Source: a virus
Virus record (IMG/VR): IMGVR_UViG_3300006641_000170
Coordinates: 1 to 24,759 of that record
DNA: 24,759 nt
Reading direction: 5' to 3' (one strand)
Under the pieces are notes generated by a model. That model was not told where the DNA came from. It did not search any database and saw nothing but the letters and a program-made list of their open reading frames with translations. The translations under genes and the position numbers were made by a program. Below, piece by piece: positions 15,059 through 20,232 of this stretch (position 1 is its first letter; each line of letters begins with the position of its first letter).

Positions 15059-15260
15059 AAATTTCTCTTAACTCCTCTCGTATCTTCTCCACGGCCAAGT
15101 TCCAACTCTCATCGGCACCAACCCATTTTATCTTACCCAGTTCATTATCAATATCAACGATGACATTACGTATAATAGAAGCCGGTAACGCATCACCGGT
15201 CCACACTAAACCAATGTCTTTACACGATTTATCTATAAGTTGCCGAGCTCGTTTATTCAT
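15051..15260 (-). CDS. 69-aa unknown protein
   Basis: ATG at 15260 (MNKRARQLIDKSCKDIGLVW) overlaps the previous stop (ATGAATAA), a better start than the in-frame upstream codons. Helical, with a central IIRNVIVDIDNELGKIKW and a charged end (VEKIREELREIYE). Weakly like other small T4-type early proteins; no function recognised. Confidence 0.65.
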   Translation of the reverse strand: MNKRARQLIDKSCKDIGLVWTGDALPASIIRNVIVDIDNELGKIKWVGADESWNLAVEKIREELREIYE

Positions 15261-15468
15261 TGCTATCTCTATACTCATTAAACATATCCTTGGCAAAATT
15301 ATAGTCTTCCATACTATAAAAGCGAAACGCCATTGTACCCATTGTCGTGGGAACGTACTGAAAACCGATATGATGCTTGGTTAGAATCTGTATACAAAGT
15401 TTACGAGACCAATCATCAATCGGCCAGATCTCCAGATTATGTTCATGTAGAGTAATACCAATTCTCAT
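15253..15468 (-). CDS. 71-aa unknown protein
   Basis: Starts MRIGITLHEHNLEIWPIDDW with AGAGATAA before the ATG. Alpha/beta with MAFRFYSMEDYNFAKDMFN near the end, a motif reminiscent of small ferredoxin-like folds in phage proteins. The start overlaps the stop of the 29-aa membrane peptide (ATGA). Confidence 0.65.
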   Translation of the reverse strand: MRIGITLHEHNLEIWPIDDWSRKLCIQILTKHHIGFQYVPTTMGTMAFRFYSMEDYNFAKDMFNEYRDSNE

Positions 15469-15554
15469 AGTTTATCTCTGTGTATGTATATAAAGAAGGC
15501 AACAATTGCTATAAAGCATAGCATTATTATATTAAATTCAGTAATGGAAGTCAT
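15465..15554 (-). CDS. 29-aa single-pass membrane peptide
   Basis: Reading from ATG at 15554 (TAATG overlap with the 2OG oxygenase stop): MTSITEFNIIMLCFIAIVAF ... HRDKL. About 18 hydrophobic residues form one membrane helix, with a basic tail, implying N-out/C-in. It ends in ATGA with the next gene. Small, but the coupling on both sides and the clean helix support it. Possibly a phage membrane micro-protein; function unknown. Confidence 0.6.
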   Translation of the reverse strand: MTSITEFNIIMLCFIAIVAFFIYIHRDKL

Positions 15555-16132
15555 TACATAGGCCGCATAGAGTTATACATTTGGTCACGAAAGTTTATCG
15601 TCAGTGACACGCGTTTTTCATCAGTCATGTTCGGTTCGACATAATGTCTCAAATAAGCTGGGAAAATGATTAGTTTGTTTTGTTTCGGTCTCTCTCGCCA
15701 TATACCAAAATTATTTTCATTCTTATCGTTCAATGGAAAAGCATATGACGTAGTAGGATTCTCAAACACCAAATCCCCACAGAGATCATGGGCTTTTAAG
15801 TAAAGCACCGATGAGTATGAAGCATATGGATGCATGTGTGATAGATTGTAATGGTGTTTTCTATTTACATTGAACCAGAAGTTATCAACCACAAGATTTG
15901 CATTAACATCCGTAGCAACGGTCGAAATGTAATCGTGAAGTTTAGTTACTATATTGGGAAATAATGTATGTAGATTGTCCCCAGAATAGTTAGTACTCTG
16001 ATATCCGAGCATATTAGATTTTTTCTCAGATACAGTAGACTTCTCTATATTAGTACATATAAGCAATTCTTCATCAAAATTTTCAGTAGTTTCAAATACC
16101 CATATATTGGTATAGAAAGGGGTAATTTTCAT
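15554..16132 (-). CDS. 2OG-Fe(II) oxygenase
   Basis: 192 residues. NLSHMHPYASYSSVLYLKA gives the first metal ligands (H99/H101), GDLVFENP follows, then KLIIFPAYLRHYVEPN with the distal His (H163) and KRVSLTINF with the Arg (R174) that binds 2-oxoglutarate. This matches the phage-common putative 2OG-Fe(II) oxygenase family (TIGR02466-like). It would hydroxylate a protein, nucleotide or small molecule using oxygen and 2-oxoglutarate; the substrate is unknown. ATG at 16132. No consensus promoter is visible in the 294-base gap upstream. Confidence 0.85.
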   Translation of the reverse strand: MKITPFYTNIWVFETTENFDEELLICTNIEKSTVSEKKSNMLGYQSTNYSGDNLHTLFPNIVTKLHDYISTVATDVNANLVVDNFWFNVNRKHHYNLSHMHPYASYSSVLYLKAHDLCGDLVFENPTTSYAFPLNDKNENNFGIWRERPKQNKLIIFPAYLRHYVEPNMTDEKRVSLTINFRDQMYNSMRPM

Positions 16133-16195
16133 TTTTTTCTGTACAAAGTTTTTTGTGATTCTCGGTGTATGTGGATTGGAAGTAGATTCGGTATA

Positions 16196-16230
16196 GAACG
16201 GAGTAAAGAACGGAGTAAAGAACGGAGTTA
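16196..16230. repeat. 12-bp tandem repeat, nearly three copies
   Basis: Unit gaacggagtaaa at 16196, 16208 and 16220; the third copy is shortened (gaacggagtta). Confidence 0.9.
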
Positions 16231-16258
16231 GGTCGGTGTATTTTAGACGGGGTTTTCA

Positions 16259-16284
16259 GTGAGATTTTTCTGTGAGATTTTTCT
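16259..16284. repeat. 13-bp tandem repeat, two copies
   Basis: Unit gtgagatttttct at 16259 and 16272, followed by gtgaag. Only about 30 bases from the other tandem repeat. Confidence 0.9.
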
Positions 16285-16426
16285 GTGAAGAAAGATTTTA
16301 AAATCATTTTTGAATTTATTTGGTGGCCGTTATAATTGAGGATTATTAGGGTATGAGACTCATCTCGGATTTCTTTAGTCTGACCTTTTTCAGTGGTCAG
16401 TCTTTTGGCGCTTTGTTGCTTTTTTG

Positions 16427-16543
16427 CTATTTTAGCCAGTCCAGTAGCAAAATGGCTGCCGCAAACCCTGCCGCGAACAGCATGAAGCGTCCTACTAGGT
16501 CATCCATCCTATCCTCATACCTCATGGCAGAATCCCTCCTCAT
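16427..16543 (-). CDS. 38-aa small membrane protein
   Basis: ATG at 16543 is in TAATG with the previous stop. The sequence begins MRRDSAMRYEDRMDDLVGRF and then LFAAGFAAAILLLDWLK, one membrane helix at the C-terminus after a charged N-terminal half (tail-anchored layout). Too short for family assignment. It is the second gene of the cassette starting at 16804-16832. Confidence 0.55.
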   Translation of the reverse strand: MRRDSAMRYEDRMDDLVGRFMLFAAGFAAAILLLDWLK

Positions 16544-16773
16544 TACGCTGCTTCCTTCGCATAAGAACGCTCTATATGCGCTATGCCCTCTAATAGAGAC
16601 CTTAGCTGCTCTTCACGCTTGGCCTTGGGGAGCTGATACAACGAGGTCTCGATCACAGCGGTCATGACACCGATGATCCGCCAGGGAGTGCTGAACTCGT
16701 TCCCAGCGTCCATTGCGGACAATGTTGCTTTGCGAATCACGTCTGTCATATCGATGAATTCTTTGCTTTTCAT
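16543..16773 (-). CDS. 76-aa unknown protein
   Basis: ATG at 16773 (MKSKEFIDMTDVIRKATLSA) with AAGGA upstream. An ATG at 16797 would sit at the transcript start inside the shared leader, so it is rejected. Helical, Ala-rich, with RIIGVMTAVIETSLYQLPKA in the middle; no domain recognised. First gene of its cassette. Confidence 0.65.
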   Translation of the reverse strand: MKSKEFIDMTDVIRKATLSAMDAGNEFSTPWRIIGVMTAVIETSLYQLPKAKREEQLRSLLEGIAHIERSYAKEAA

Positions 16774-16803
16774 TTGCTGTTCCTTTTTATTTACCATACC
16801 ATT

Positions 16804-16832
16804 ATTATATAACCATATGGTACCCGAGTCAA
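16804..16832 (-). promoter_or_regulatory. Early promoter cassette 1
   Basis: TTGACT (16832-16827), 17 bases, TATAAT (16809-16804). Upstream ACCC and downstream GGGT bracket the -35 box. Leader GGTATGGTAAATAAAAAGG. Drives 16543-16773 and 16427-16543. Confidence 0.9.
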
Positions 16833-16840
16833 ATGAAGGG

Positions 16841-17017
16841 TTACTCGGTAATGTAACGAAGTTCTTCGATCGCTTCGTCTAGCGTGTCGAATCCGGTGGC
16901 ATCGTAGCTGTCATCGTAGAGCTTGACATAGTAGGCTCCGTTGCCTGGACTTGCTTCTCTATCAAACCCTGCTTCGCCAGAATCGGTGAAGAACTGAATG
17001 ACTCTCGTAATTTCCAT
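16841..17017 (-). CDS. 58-aa unknown protein
   Basis: ATG at 17017 (MEITRVIQFFTDSGEAGFD) with GGAG upstream. A beta-rich sequence (NGAYYVKLYDDSYDATGFDT) ending in a short acidic helix (LDEAIEELRYI). Second gene of cassette 2, three bases after the stop of 17019-17192. Not recognised. Confidence 0.65.
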   Translation of the reverse strand: MEITRVIQFFTDSGEAGFDREASPGNGAYYVKLYDDSYDATGFDTLDEAIEELRYITE

Positions 17018-17018
17018 G

Positions 17019-17192
17019 TTACTGCTCCTCGGCGGCAAAAAAGCGTGGACTCAATTCGTTAAGATCAAGCATGCGACAAACATCTTCCATACTCATGTAA
17101 CCTAGACATGCTCTCAGCAACACTTCCATGTCGACTATGCCATTCTCTACGAGGTCTAGGGCGTAACTACGGACATCCTGGGATACTTGCAT
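17019..17192 (-). CDS. 57-aa unknown helical protein
   Basis: ATG at 17192 (MQVSQDVRSYALDLVENGIV), directly after AAAGGAACAAAG. Frames starting at the upstream ATGs merely read the leader. Helical, acidic, with one Cys pair (ACLGYMSMEDVC). Reminiscent of small HTH-like or SAM-like bundles, but nothing definite. Confidence 0.65.
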   Translation of the reverse strand: MQVSQDVRSYALDLVENGIVDMEVLLRACLGYMSMEDVCRMLDLNELSPRFFAAEEQ

Positions 17193-17222
17193 CTTTGTTC
17201 CTTTGTTCTTTACCATAACCAT

Positions 17223-17251
17223 ATTATATGTTCAAATGGTATCCGAGTCAA
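17223..17251 (-). promoter_or_regulatory. Early promoter cassette 2
   Basis: TTGACT (17251-17246), 17 bases, TATAAT (17228-17223). Followed by ATGGTTATGGTAAAGAAC leader. Drives 17019-17192 and 16841-17017. Confidence 0.9.
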
Positions 17252-17259
17252 GTGAAGGG

Positions 17260-17526
17260 TTATACCAGATCTACCTGGACGTCTACAGTAACACGCTCGT
17301 TCTTGTGATTGAATACTCGGACGGGTTTGCCTATGCCCATGGGCTTGTCTGTCAGATTGAACTGCCCTAGTCCCAGCTCTGTTAGCACATGGCTCACTGC
17401 GAGTCGCTGATCTACGAAAGACATACCTTCCATAGCACCCTGTACTGTGGTGTGAAACGCTACACCGTTGACGATGACTCGGATCTTCTGGCTGTTCTTC
17501 AGCCCCACGACTAACCGACTACGCAT
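17260..17526 (-). CDS. 88-aa unknown protein
   Basis: ATG at 17526 overlaps the previous stop (ATGCGTAG) with GAGGAG upstream. Starts MRSRLVVGLKNSQKIRVIVN; beta-rich, with a middle helix (VDQRLAVSHVLTELGLG) and a C-terminal strand pair (KPVRVFNHKNERVTVDVQVD). Possibly a small nucleic-acid-binding or viral control protein; no family named. Second gene of cassette 3. Confidence 0.65.
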   Translation of the reverse strand: MRSRLVVGLKNSQKIRVIVNGVAFHTTVQGAMEGMSFVDQRLAVSHVLTELGLGQFNLTDKPMGIGKPVRVFNHKNERVTVDVQVDLV

Positions 17527-17725
17527 TTAAGAGCTCCTCGTTACGAAGTAGAATGGACCTGCCCAGAGCATCTTGCTTTTCGGACAACGTACCCCTGTTG
17601 TCGAACCACTTGATCAGCATCCCTGCTAGGACATTGTCCTGTCTCGGAAGCCTAGCACATATATACGCTAGGTCGGCTATGAGAAGTGCGTGGTCTAGAT
17701 TCACGTACACTGGGGTTTTCGTCAT
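17519..17725 (-). CDS. 68-aa unknown protein
   Basis: ATG at 17725 (MTKTPVYVNLDHALLIADLA) after AAAGGAACAAAG. Helical, with YICARLPRQDNVLAGMLIKWFDNRG in the middle. The longer frame with MVMVKNKGTK is the shared leader and is not accepted. Not recognised. Confidence 0.65.
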   Translation of the reverse strand: MTKTPVYVNLDHALLIADLAYICARLPRQDNVLAGMLIKWFDNRGTLSEKQDALGRSILLRNEELLNA

Positions 17726-17755
17726 CTTTGTTCCTTTGTTCTTCACCATAACCAT

Positions 17756-17784
17756 ATACTAACACCAAATGGTACCTGAGTCAA
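17756..17784 (-). promoter_or_regulatory. Early promoter cassette 3
   Basis: TTGACT (17784-17779), 17 bases, TAGTAT (17761-17756). Arms TACC and GGTA bracket the -35. Leader ATGGTTATGGTGAAGAAC. Drives 17519-17725 and 17260-17526. Confidence 0.85.
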
Positions 17785-17798
17785 CTGTATGGGTACTA

Positions 17799-17834
17799 AG
17801 ATTGTCATCTTGTCCCGGGACCAGGCGACAATCT
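17799..17834 (-). terminator. Large stem-loop at the end of gene 17833-18126
   Basis: AGATTGTC and GACAATCT form an 8-bp stem; the loop holds the perfect palindrome GTCCCGGGAC (17812-17821). It overlaps the stop and lies 14 bases before the next -35. Likely stops read-through into cassette 3, though a U-run is absent. Confidence 0.6.
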
Positions 17835-18126
17835 ACCAAGCAAGCTCTCGGGGAGCATAGGAGACCTTGCCATCGTATAGCATCTGAAGGCGCTCGCCCT
17901 GCGTCAGGTAGTCATCATCAACGACTTCCCACCCGGCGATGTACTCCTGATAGAGGGGATTGTCGATCTCGATCTCGGAGCGAAGTGCCATCACGACATG
18001 AGTAACACGATTGAAATCTCTGAAATTCTTGACGACATAGTCCTCCCCACCCTTAGCCTTCCAATAGGGATTGTCTTCTGAACCATAGTTCTCGAGAATC
18101 TGAGTCGTGATGAGCAACTTAGCCAT
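17833..18126 (-). CDS. 97-aa conserved phage protein
   Basis: ATG at 18126 with AGGAG upstream. Starts MAKLLITTQILENYGSEDNP; GGEDYVVKNFRDFNRV and GWEVVDDDYLTQGERLQMLYDGKV form a family I recall in many phages, including a terminal RQL/REL-type end. Mixed alpha/beta, function unknown. It has a long 84-base leader with a stem (18150-18204) in place of the standard one. Confidence 0.7.
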   Translation of the reverse strand: MAKLLITTQILENYGSEDNPYWKAKGGEDYVVKNFRDFNRVTHVVMALRSEIEIDNPLYQEYIAGWEVVDDDYLTQGERLQMLYDGKVSYAPRELAW

Positions 18127-18149
18127 GCTTTCTCCTATATAGAGGATCC

Positions 18150-18204
18150 GACGAAACTCATCTGCTTCGGGCTAACCTCTGCAATTTGTCTGTTCGGTTT
18201 CGTC
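18150..18204 (-). promoter_or_regulatory. Structured leader of gene 17833-18126
   Basis: 8-bp arms GACGAAAC (18204-18197) and GTTTCGTC (18157-18150) pair at a distance, closing a 39-base internal region. A 25-codon frame starting ATGGTGAAGACG runs through the leader to a TAG just before AGGAG. Possible leader peptide or RNA switch; inference. Confidence 0.45.
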
Positions 18205-18218
18205 TTCACCATGATCTA

Positions 18219-18247
18219 ATTATATGGGTATTTGAATACCCTGTCAA
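18219..18247 (-). promoter_or_regulatory. Early promoter cassette 4
   Basis: TTGACA (18247-18242), 17 bases, TATAAT (18224-18219). Hairpin ACCCTG ... CAGGGT (18238-18257) has the -35 start in its loop. Drives 17833-18126. Confidence 0.9.
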
Positions 18248-18248
18248 C

Positions 18249-18434
18249 CTACAGGGTTACTCCAGCGTAGATTTCGTTTTCAGCATCACCGAACTTTTCT
18301 TCTAAAACTGATAGCATCTCCTGCTCATCTGAGGTCAGATTCCCGAATTCTGGGGACTGAAAGTAGGTGTATAGTAAACCCAGAACAGCAGAAACCTCAG
18401 TAGCATTTAGCGTTATAGCAATTTCGTTTTTCAA
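18249..18434 (-). CDS. 61-aa unknown protein (TTG start)
   Basis: TTG at 18434 sits six bases after AAAGGA, where the other cassettes place their ATG. The ATG at 18455 would be at the transcript start with no ribosome site. Reads MKNEIAITLNATEVSAVLGL, with an acidic helical end (LTSDEQEMLSVLEEKFGDAE). The TAG stop lies in the loop of the hairpin 18238-18257. Unknown function. Confidence 0.6.
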   Translation of the reverse strand: MKNEIAITLNATEVSAVLGLLYTYFQSPEFGNLTSDEQEMLSVLEEKFGDAENEIYAGVTL

Positions 18435-18461
18435 TTCATTTCCTTTCTTTACCATACCCTT

Positions 18462-18490
18462 AGTCTAACACCGAGAGGATTTCGTGTCAA
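18462..18490 (-). promoter_or_regulatory. Early promoter cassette 5
   Basis: TTGACA (18490-18485), 17 bases, TAGACT (18467-18462), then GGTATGGTAAAGAAAGG. Drives 18249-18434. Confidence 0.8.
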
Positions 18491-18573
18491 CCTCCGAGAG
18501 ATTTCCCGAGCACAGCGAAGGGTTGCTTGACTTCTAATTCAAAAGGGGGAAAAAGTATTTATTGCCGAGGAAG

Positions 18574-18590
18574 TGCTTACTTTTTAAGCA
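18574..18590 (-). other. Stem-loop, near copy of that at 7174-7190
   Basis: TGCTTA-AAAAG-TAAGCA; the arms are identical to the copy at 7174-7190, with a different loop base. Two copies 11 kb apart suggest a mobile regulatory unit. Confidence 0.55.
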
Positions 18591-18777
18591 TATAAATAAA
18601 GGATTTTCTGAAGGCACGATTGCTACTTTCGTAGGGGTATAATTTACTGCTAACCGATACCTAGCAGCACCATAGACACCGAGAGGGCACTATATCCACT
18701 GGTTACTAACAGTCTATCAACAGAATATTTTGCTATCTCAATGCTCAGCAACATCTTATATTGCTATTCAAGACAAG

Positions 18778-18798
18778 AGCGGGACTCAAACCCGCTCG
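18778..18798 (-). terminator. Probable terminator of the three-gene operon 19409-18846
   Basis: GAGCGGG pairs with CCCGCTC around TTTGAGT, then TTGTCTTG. The strong 7-bp GC stem fits termination after gene 18846-19088, although the U-tract is imperfect. The stem-loop also looks like a tRNA T-arm. Confidence 0.55.
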
Positions 18799-18805
18799 CT
18801 TCTCT
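18790..18805. repeat. 16-bp direct repeat, copy 1
   Basis: acccgctcgcttctct, repeated exactly at 18832-18847; a partial copy acccgct lies between at 18811-18817. Confidence 0.85.
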
Positions 18806-18831
18806 CGCTAACCCGCTAATTACATTCGCCT

Positions 18832-18847
18832 ACCCGCTCGCTTCTCT
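18832..18847. repeat. 16-bp direct repeat, copy 2
   Basis: Exact copy of 18790-18805. It overlaps the stop codon of gene 18846-19088. Confidence 0.85.
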
Positions 18848-19088
18848 ACCGATAATCTTTCCAATTCCCTAATAGCTCATTGTCTCCGTACCCAGCCGTA
18901 TACGCTGCTATCTCATTAGCACTCATATCTACCATATCGAGTCTCGTGCTATTGTAGCTATCCCCTACGTAATAATGAGGGTTGAAGCCACGTCTGTAAT
19001 AAGAGTCTGCTGTGCCTCTATCGTACGGTCCTCCGTGTCTTTGACTGTACAGTTGCTGATGCTGTTCGATGAGATCTTCTACAAGCAT
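18846..19088 (-). CDS. 80-aa Tyr-rich unknown protein
   Basis: ATG at 19088 after GGAGGAG. Starts MLVEDLIEQHQQLYSQRHGG; rich in Tyr, Asp and Gly (GTADSYYRRGFNPHYYVGDSY), then an Ala/Tyr-rich helix (ANEIAAYTAGYGDNELLGNW). The C-terminal part recalls the short AYTAGY-type motif seen in small phage proteins. Last gene of cassette 6. Function unknown. Confidence 0.65.
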   Translation of the reverse strand: MLVEDLIEQHQQLYSQRHGGPYDRGTADSYYRRGFNPHYYVGDSYNSTRLDMVDMSANEIAAYTAGYGDNELLGNWKDYR

Positions 19089-19091
19089 TAC

Positions 19092-19226
19092 TTACTCCTC
19101 CGATACTAGAAATTCTTTGATCAGTTCTGCTTTGACGTTCATTAGTAAAGCGTAGATCGCATCCGTGAGACCATTCTGTACGTCTTCCACAATCTGCTCT
19201 ACTGCTAAATCAATGAGATCGTTCAT
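19092..19226 (-). CDS. 44-aa small helical protein
   Basis: ATG at 19226, stop at 19092-19094, four bases from genes on both sides. Reads MNDLIDLAVEQIVEDVQNGL, then DAIYALLMNVKAELIKEFLV: two amphipathic helices, acidic. No family recognised. Operon position and size support translation. Confidence 0.6.
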   Translation of the reverse strand: MNDLIDLAVEQIVEDVQNGLTDAIYALLMNVKAELIKEFLVSEE

Positions 19227-19229
19227 CTC

Positions 19230-19409
19230 TTATACTCCCACTGCAAAGATCTTGGTTGCGTTGAACGCTCCCTTGTTCTTTCCCTTTGCTGTAGCTGACT
19301 TTGGAGTCTTTCGAGCTTTGACCTGAGTAATCACGTTACCCTTTGCCAGAAATGCTGCGATTGCAAGTTCTGTTTCTGCTCTGAGGTCTGCTTTAGTATT
19401 GATCTGCAT
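19230..19409 (-). CDS. 59-aa basic Ala/Lys-rich protein
   Basis: ATG at 19409 after AAAGGAACTCAG. Starts MQINTKADLRAETELAIAAF; the second half is strongly basic (KARKTPKSATAKGKNKG), ending FAVGV. Likely nucleic-acid-binding by composition; no family. First gene of cassette 6; the leader-derived MVKNKGTQ extension is rejected. Confidence 0.65.
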   Translation of the reverse strand: MQINTKADLRAETELAIAAFLAKGNVITQVKARKTPKSATAKGKNKGAFNATKIFAVGV

Positions 19410-19439
19410 CTGAGTTCCTTTGTTCTTTACCATGATCTA

Positions 19440-19468
19440 ATTATATAACCGTTTGAATACCCTGTCAA
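19440..19468 (-). promoter_or_regulatory. Early promoter cassette 6
   Basis: TTGACA (19468-19463), 17 bases, TATAAT (19445-19440). Hairpin ACCCT ... AGGGT (19459-19478). Leader CATGGTAAAGAACAAAGG. Drives the three genes 19409 to 18846. Confidence 0.9.
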
Positions 19469-19486
19469 CCTGAAGGGTTACTTGAG

Positions 19487-19642
19487 TCAGTAGGGTTTCA
19501 CCAGAATTGGTGCTACGTTGGGGTCGGTTGACACTATAGAGCACTCAAACCCCAGGGCCCGAGCGTGAGCTATCGCTTCTGCTAGGGTGTGAAACGATCC
19601 CTTGTTGAGTCCGAAGTTGACCATGTGAACTGTGTAAATCAT
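19487..19642 (-). CDS. 51-aa unknown protein
   Basis: ATG at 19642 shares ATGA with the previous stop and has GGAG upstream. Reads MIYTVHMVNFGLNKGSFHTL, AEAIAHARALGFECSIVST: beta-helix-beta, like a small repeat-type ferredoxin fold seen in tiny phage proteins (a strand, FHTLAEAIAHARALG helix, strand). Second gene of cassette 7. Confidence 0.65.
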   Translation of the reverse strand: MIYTVHMVNFGLNKGSFHTLAEAIAHARALGFECSIVSTDPNVAPILVKPY

Positions 19643-19776
19643 TGTGCGCTCCAGTATGAAAAACAACCAGTCCATTCTTTGTAGGATTTTTGATCTGCCA
19701 GTGGCATGACCAGTAGTTCGCAGATGCCATCAATCCAGGCCTTGCGTAATACACAAATGGTTCCTTGTTCAATCAT
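19639..19776 (-). CDS. 45-aa unknown protein
   Basis: ATG at 19776 directly follows the cassette leader AAGGAGCCAAAG, and the stop forms ATGA with the next gene. Reads MIEQGTICVLRKAWIDGICE, then LLVMPLADQKSYKEWTGCF. A longer frame in another phase (19545-19772) lacks such signals. Three Cys; no family recognised. Confidence 0.65.
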   Translation of the reverse strand: MIEQGTICVLRKAWIDGICELLVMPLADQKSYKEWTGCFSYWSAQ

Positions 19777-19806
19777 CTTTGGCTCCTTGTTGTTTACTGT
19801 AATTCT

Positions 19807-19835
19807 AGTATACTACCAATCTGTAGAGTTGTCAA
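19807..19835 (-). promoter_or_regulatory. Early promoter cassette 7
   Basis: TTGACA (19835-19830), 17 bases, TATACT (19812-19807). The leader has diverged (ACAGTAAACAACAAGGAGCC). Drives 19639-19776 and 19487-19642. Confidence 0.88.
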
Positions 19836-19860
19836 CCTATTGTATCTATGCCACAATCTC

Positions 19861-19992
19861 TCAGAAGATCTTTGGATTCAGCCGTTGCCTTTGACGCCAG
19901 TAGGGCAAGGCCCAAGCAAGGTTAGTCTCTATGACAATAGGAGTCATTTGACCCATCAAGTTCCTATGCCGGCTCACGTACACTCGCATCAT
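19861..19992 (-). CDS. 43-aa basic protein
   Basis: ATG at 19992 shares ATGA with the previous stop; a second ATG follows at once. Reads MMRVYVSRHRNLMGQMTPIV, then ETNLAWALPYWRQRQRLNPK. Arg-rich. No domain. Second gene of cassette 8, ending 25 bases before the next -35. Confidence 0.6.
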   Translation of the reverse strand: MMRVYVSRHRNLMGQMTPIVIETNLAWALPYWRQRQRLNPKIF

Positions 19993-20162
19993 TGTACCAC
20001 CTCGCCTAGATCGGAGTAAAGATAACAGTTAGAACCCTGAGGTCCTGACAGGTATGCTTCAGCGGCTTCTAGTGAGGCAAATACGCCTGCCACTGAAGGG
20101 CCAAGTCCACGATCTTCTTCTAGCACTACGAACACTCGTAGTTGGGATTGGTGTTCCATCAT
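19989..20162 (-). CDS. 57-aa unknown protein
   Basis: ATG at 20162 after AAGGAGCCAAAG. Reads MMEHQSQLRVFVVLEEDRGL; then VAGVFASLEAAEAYLSG, a strand-helix pattern like the 51-aa gene 19487-19642, suggesting the same small fold. Ends CYLYSDLGEVVQ. Function unknown. Confidence 0.65.
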   Translation of the reverse strand: MMEHQSQLRVFVVLEEDRGLGPSVAGVFASLEAAEAYLSGPQGSNCYLYSDLGEVVQ

Positions 20163-20192
20163 CTTTGGCTCCTTGTTCTTCACCATAACCAT

Positions 20193-20221
20193 ATACTAAC
20201 ACCAATTGATACCCGTGTCAA
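20193..20221 (-). promoter_or_regulatory. Early promoter cassette 8
   Basis: TTGACA (20221-20216), 17 bases, TAGTAT (20198-20193). Hairpin arms TACCC and GGGTA (20210-20232) bracket the -35. Leader ATGGTTATGGTGAAGAAC. Drives 19989-20162 and 19861-19992. Confidence 0.87.
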
Positions 20222-20232
20222 CCGTATGGGTA

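Larger units (their letters stand above)
16133..16426. other. Gap without a supported gene; tandem repeats
   Basis: No convincing coding frame. The region holds two sets of short tandem repeats (16196-16230 and 16259-16284) and a 6-bp hairpin, CTGACC ... GGTCAG, at 16380-16400, close to the end of gene 16427-16543. No early or late promoter consensus is seen. A minus-strand frame with a SVLYSVLY repeat is a by-product of the 12-bp repeat. Confidence 0.6.
18491..18845. other. 355-base gap with several structures, no supported gene
   Basis: Holds the stem-loop TGCTTA-AAAAG-TAAGCA (18574-18590), a 6-bp stem CTGCTA ... TAGCAG near 18646-18667, a GC-rich hairpin (18778-18798) and a 16-bp direct repeat. 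A 34-codon minus frame (18650-18754) lacks a ribosome site. TATAAATA occurs on the plus strand (18591-18598). Could encode a small RNA; nothing proves it. Confidence 0.5.

Noticed and set aside
16196-16284. CRISPR-like array
   Set aside because: The repeats are contiguous tandem copies without spacers.
16092-16307. Minus frame with SVLYSVLYSVLY
   Set aside because: The repeat is produced by the 12-bp tandem repeat and the frame overlaps the oxygenase start; no ribosome site.
16353-16667. Plus-strand 104-codon frame
   Set aside because: Antisense to genes 16427-16543 and 16543-16773, which have cassette signals.
18650-18754. 34-codon minus frame in the non-coding gap
   Set aside because: No ribosome site, no coupling and unremarkable composition; kept only as a possibility.
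18778-18850. tRNA gene
   Set aside because: A T-arm-like hairpin exists, but no acceptor partner, D-arm or anticodon arm could be folded.
19545-19772. 75-codon minus frame starting MNKEPFVYY
   Set aside because: The cassette leader and ATGA overlap point to the two smaller genes 19639-19776 and 19487-19642 in other phases.
17223-20221. Shared N-terminal MVMVKNKG as a protein targeting tag
   Set aside because: It coincides with the transcribed leader; the first ATG falls at the predicted transcript start and each frame has a better ATG after AAGGA.
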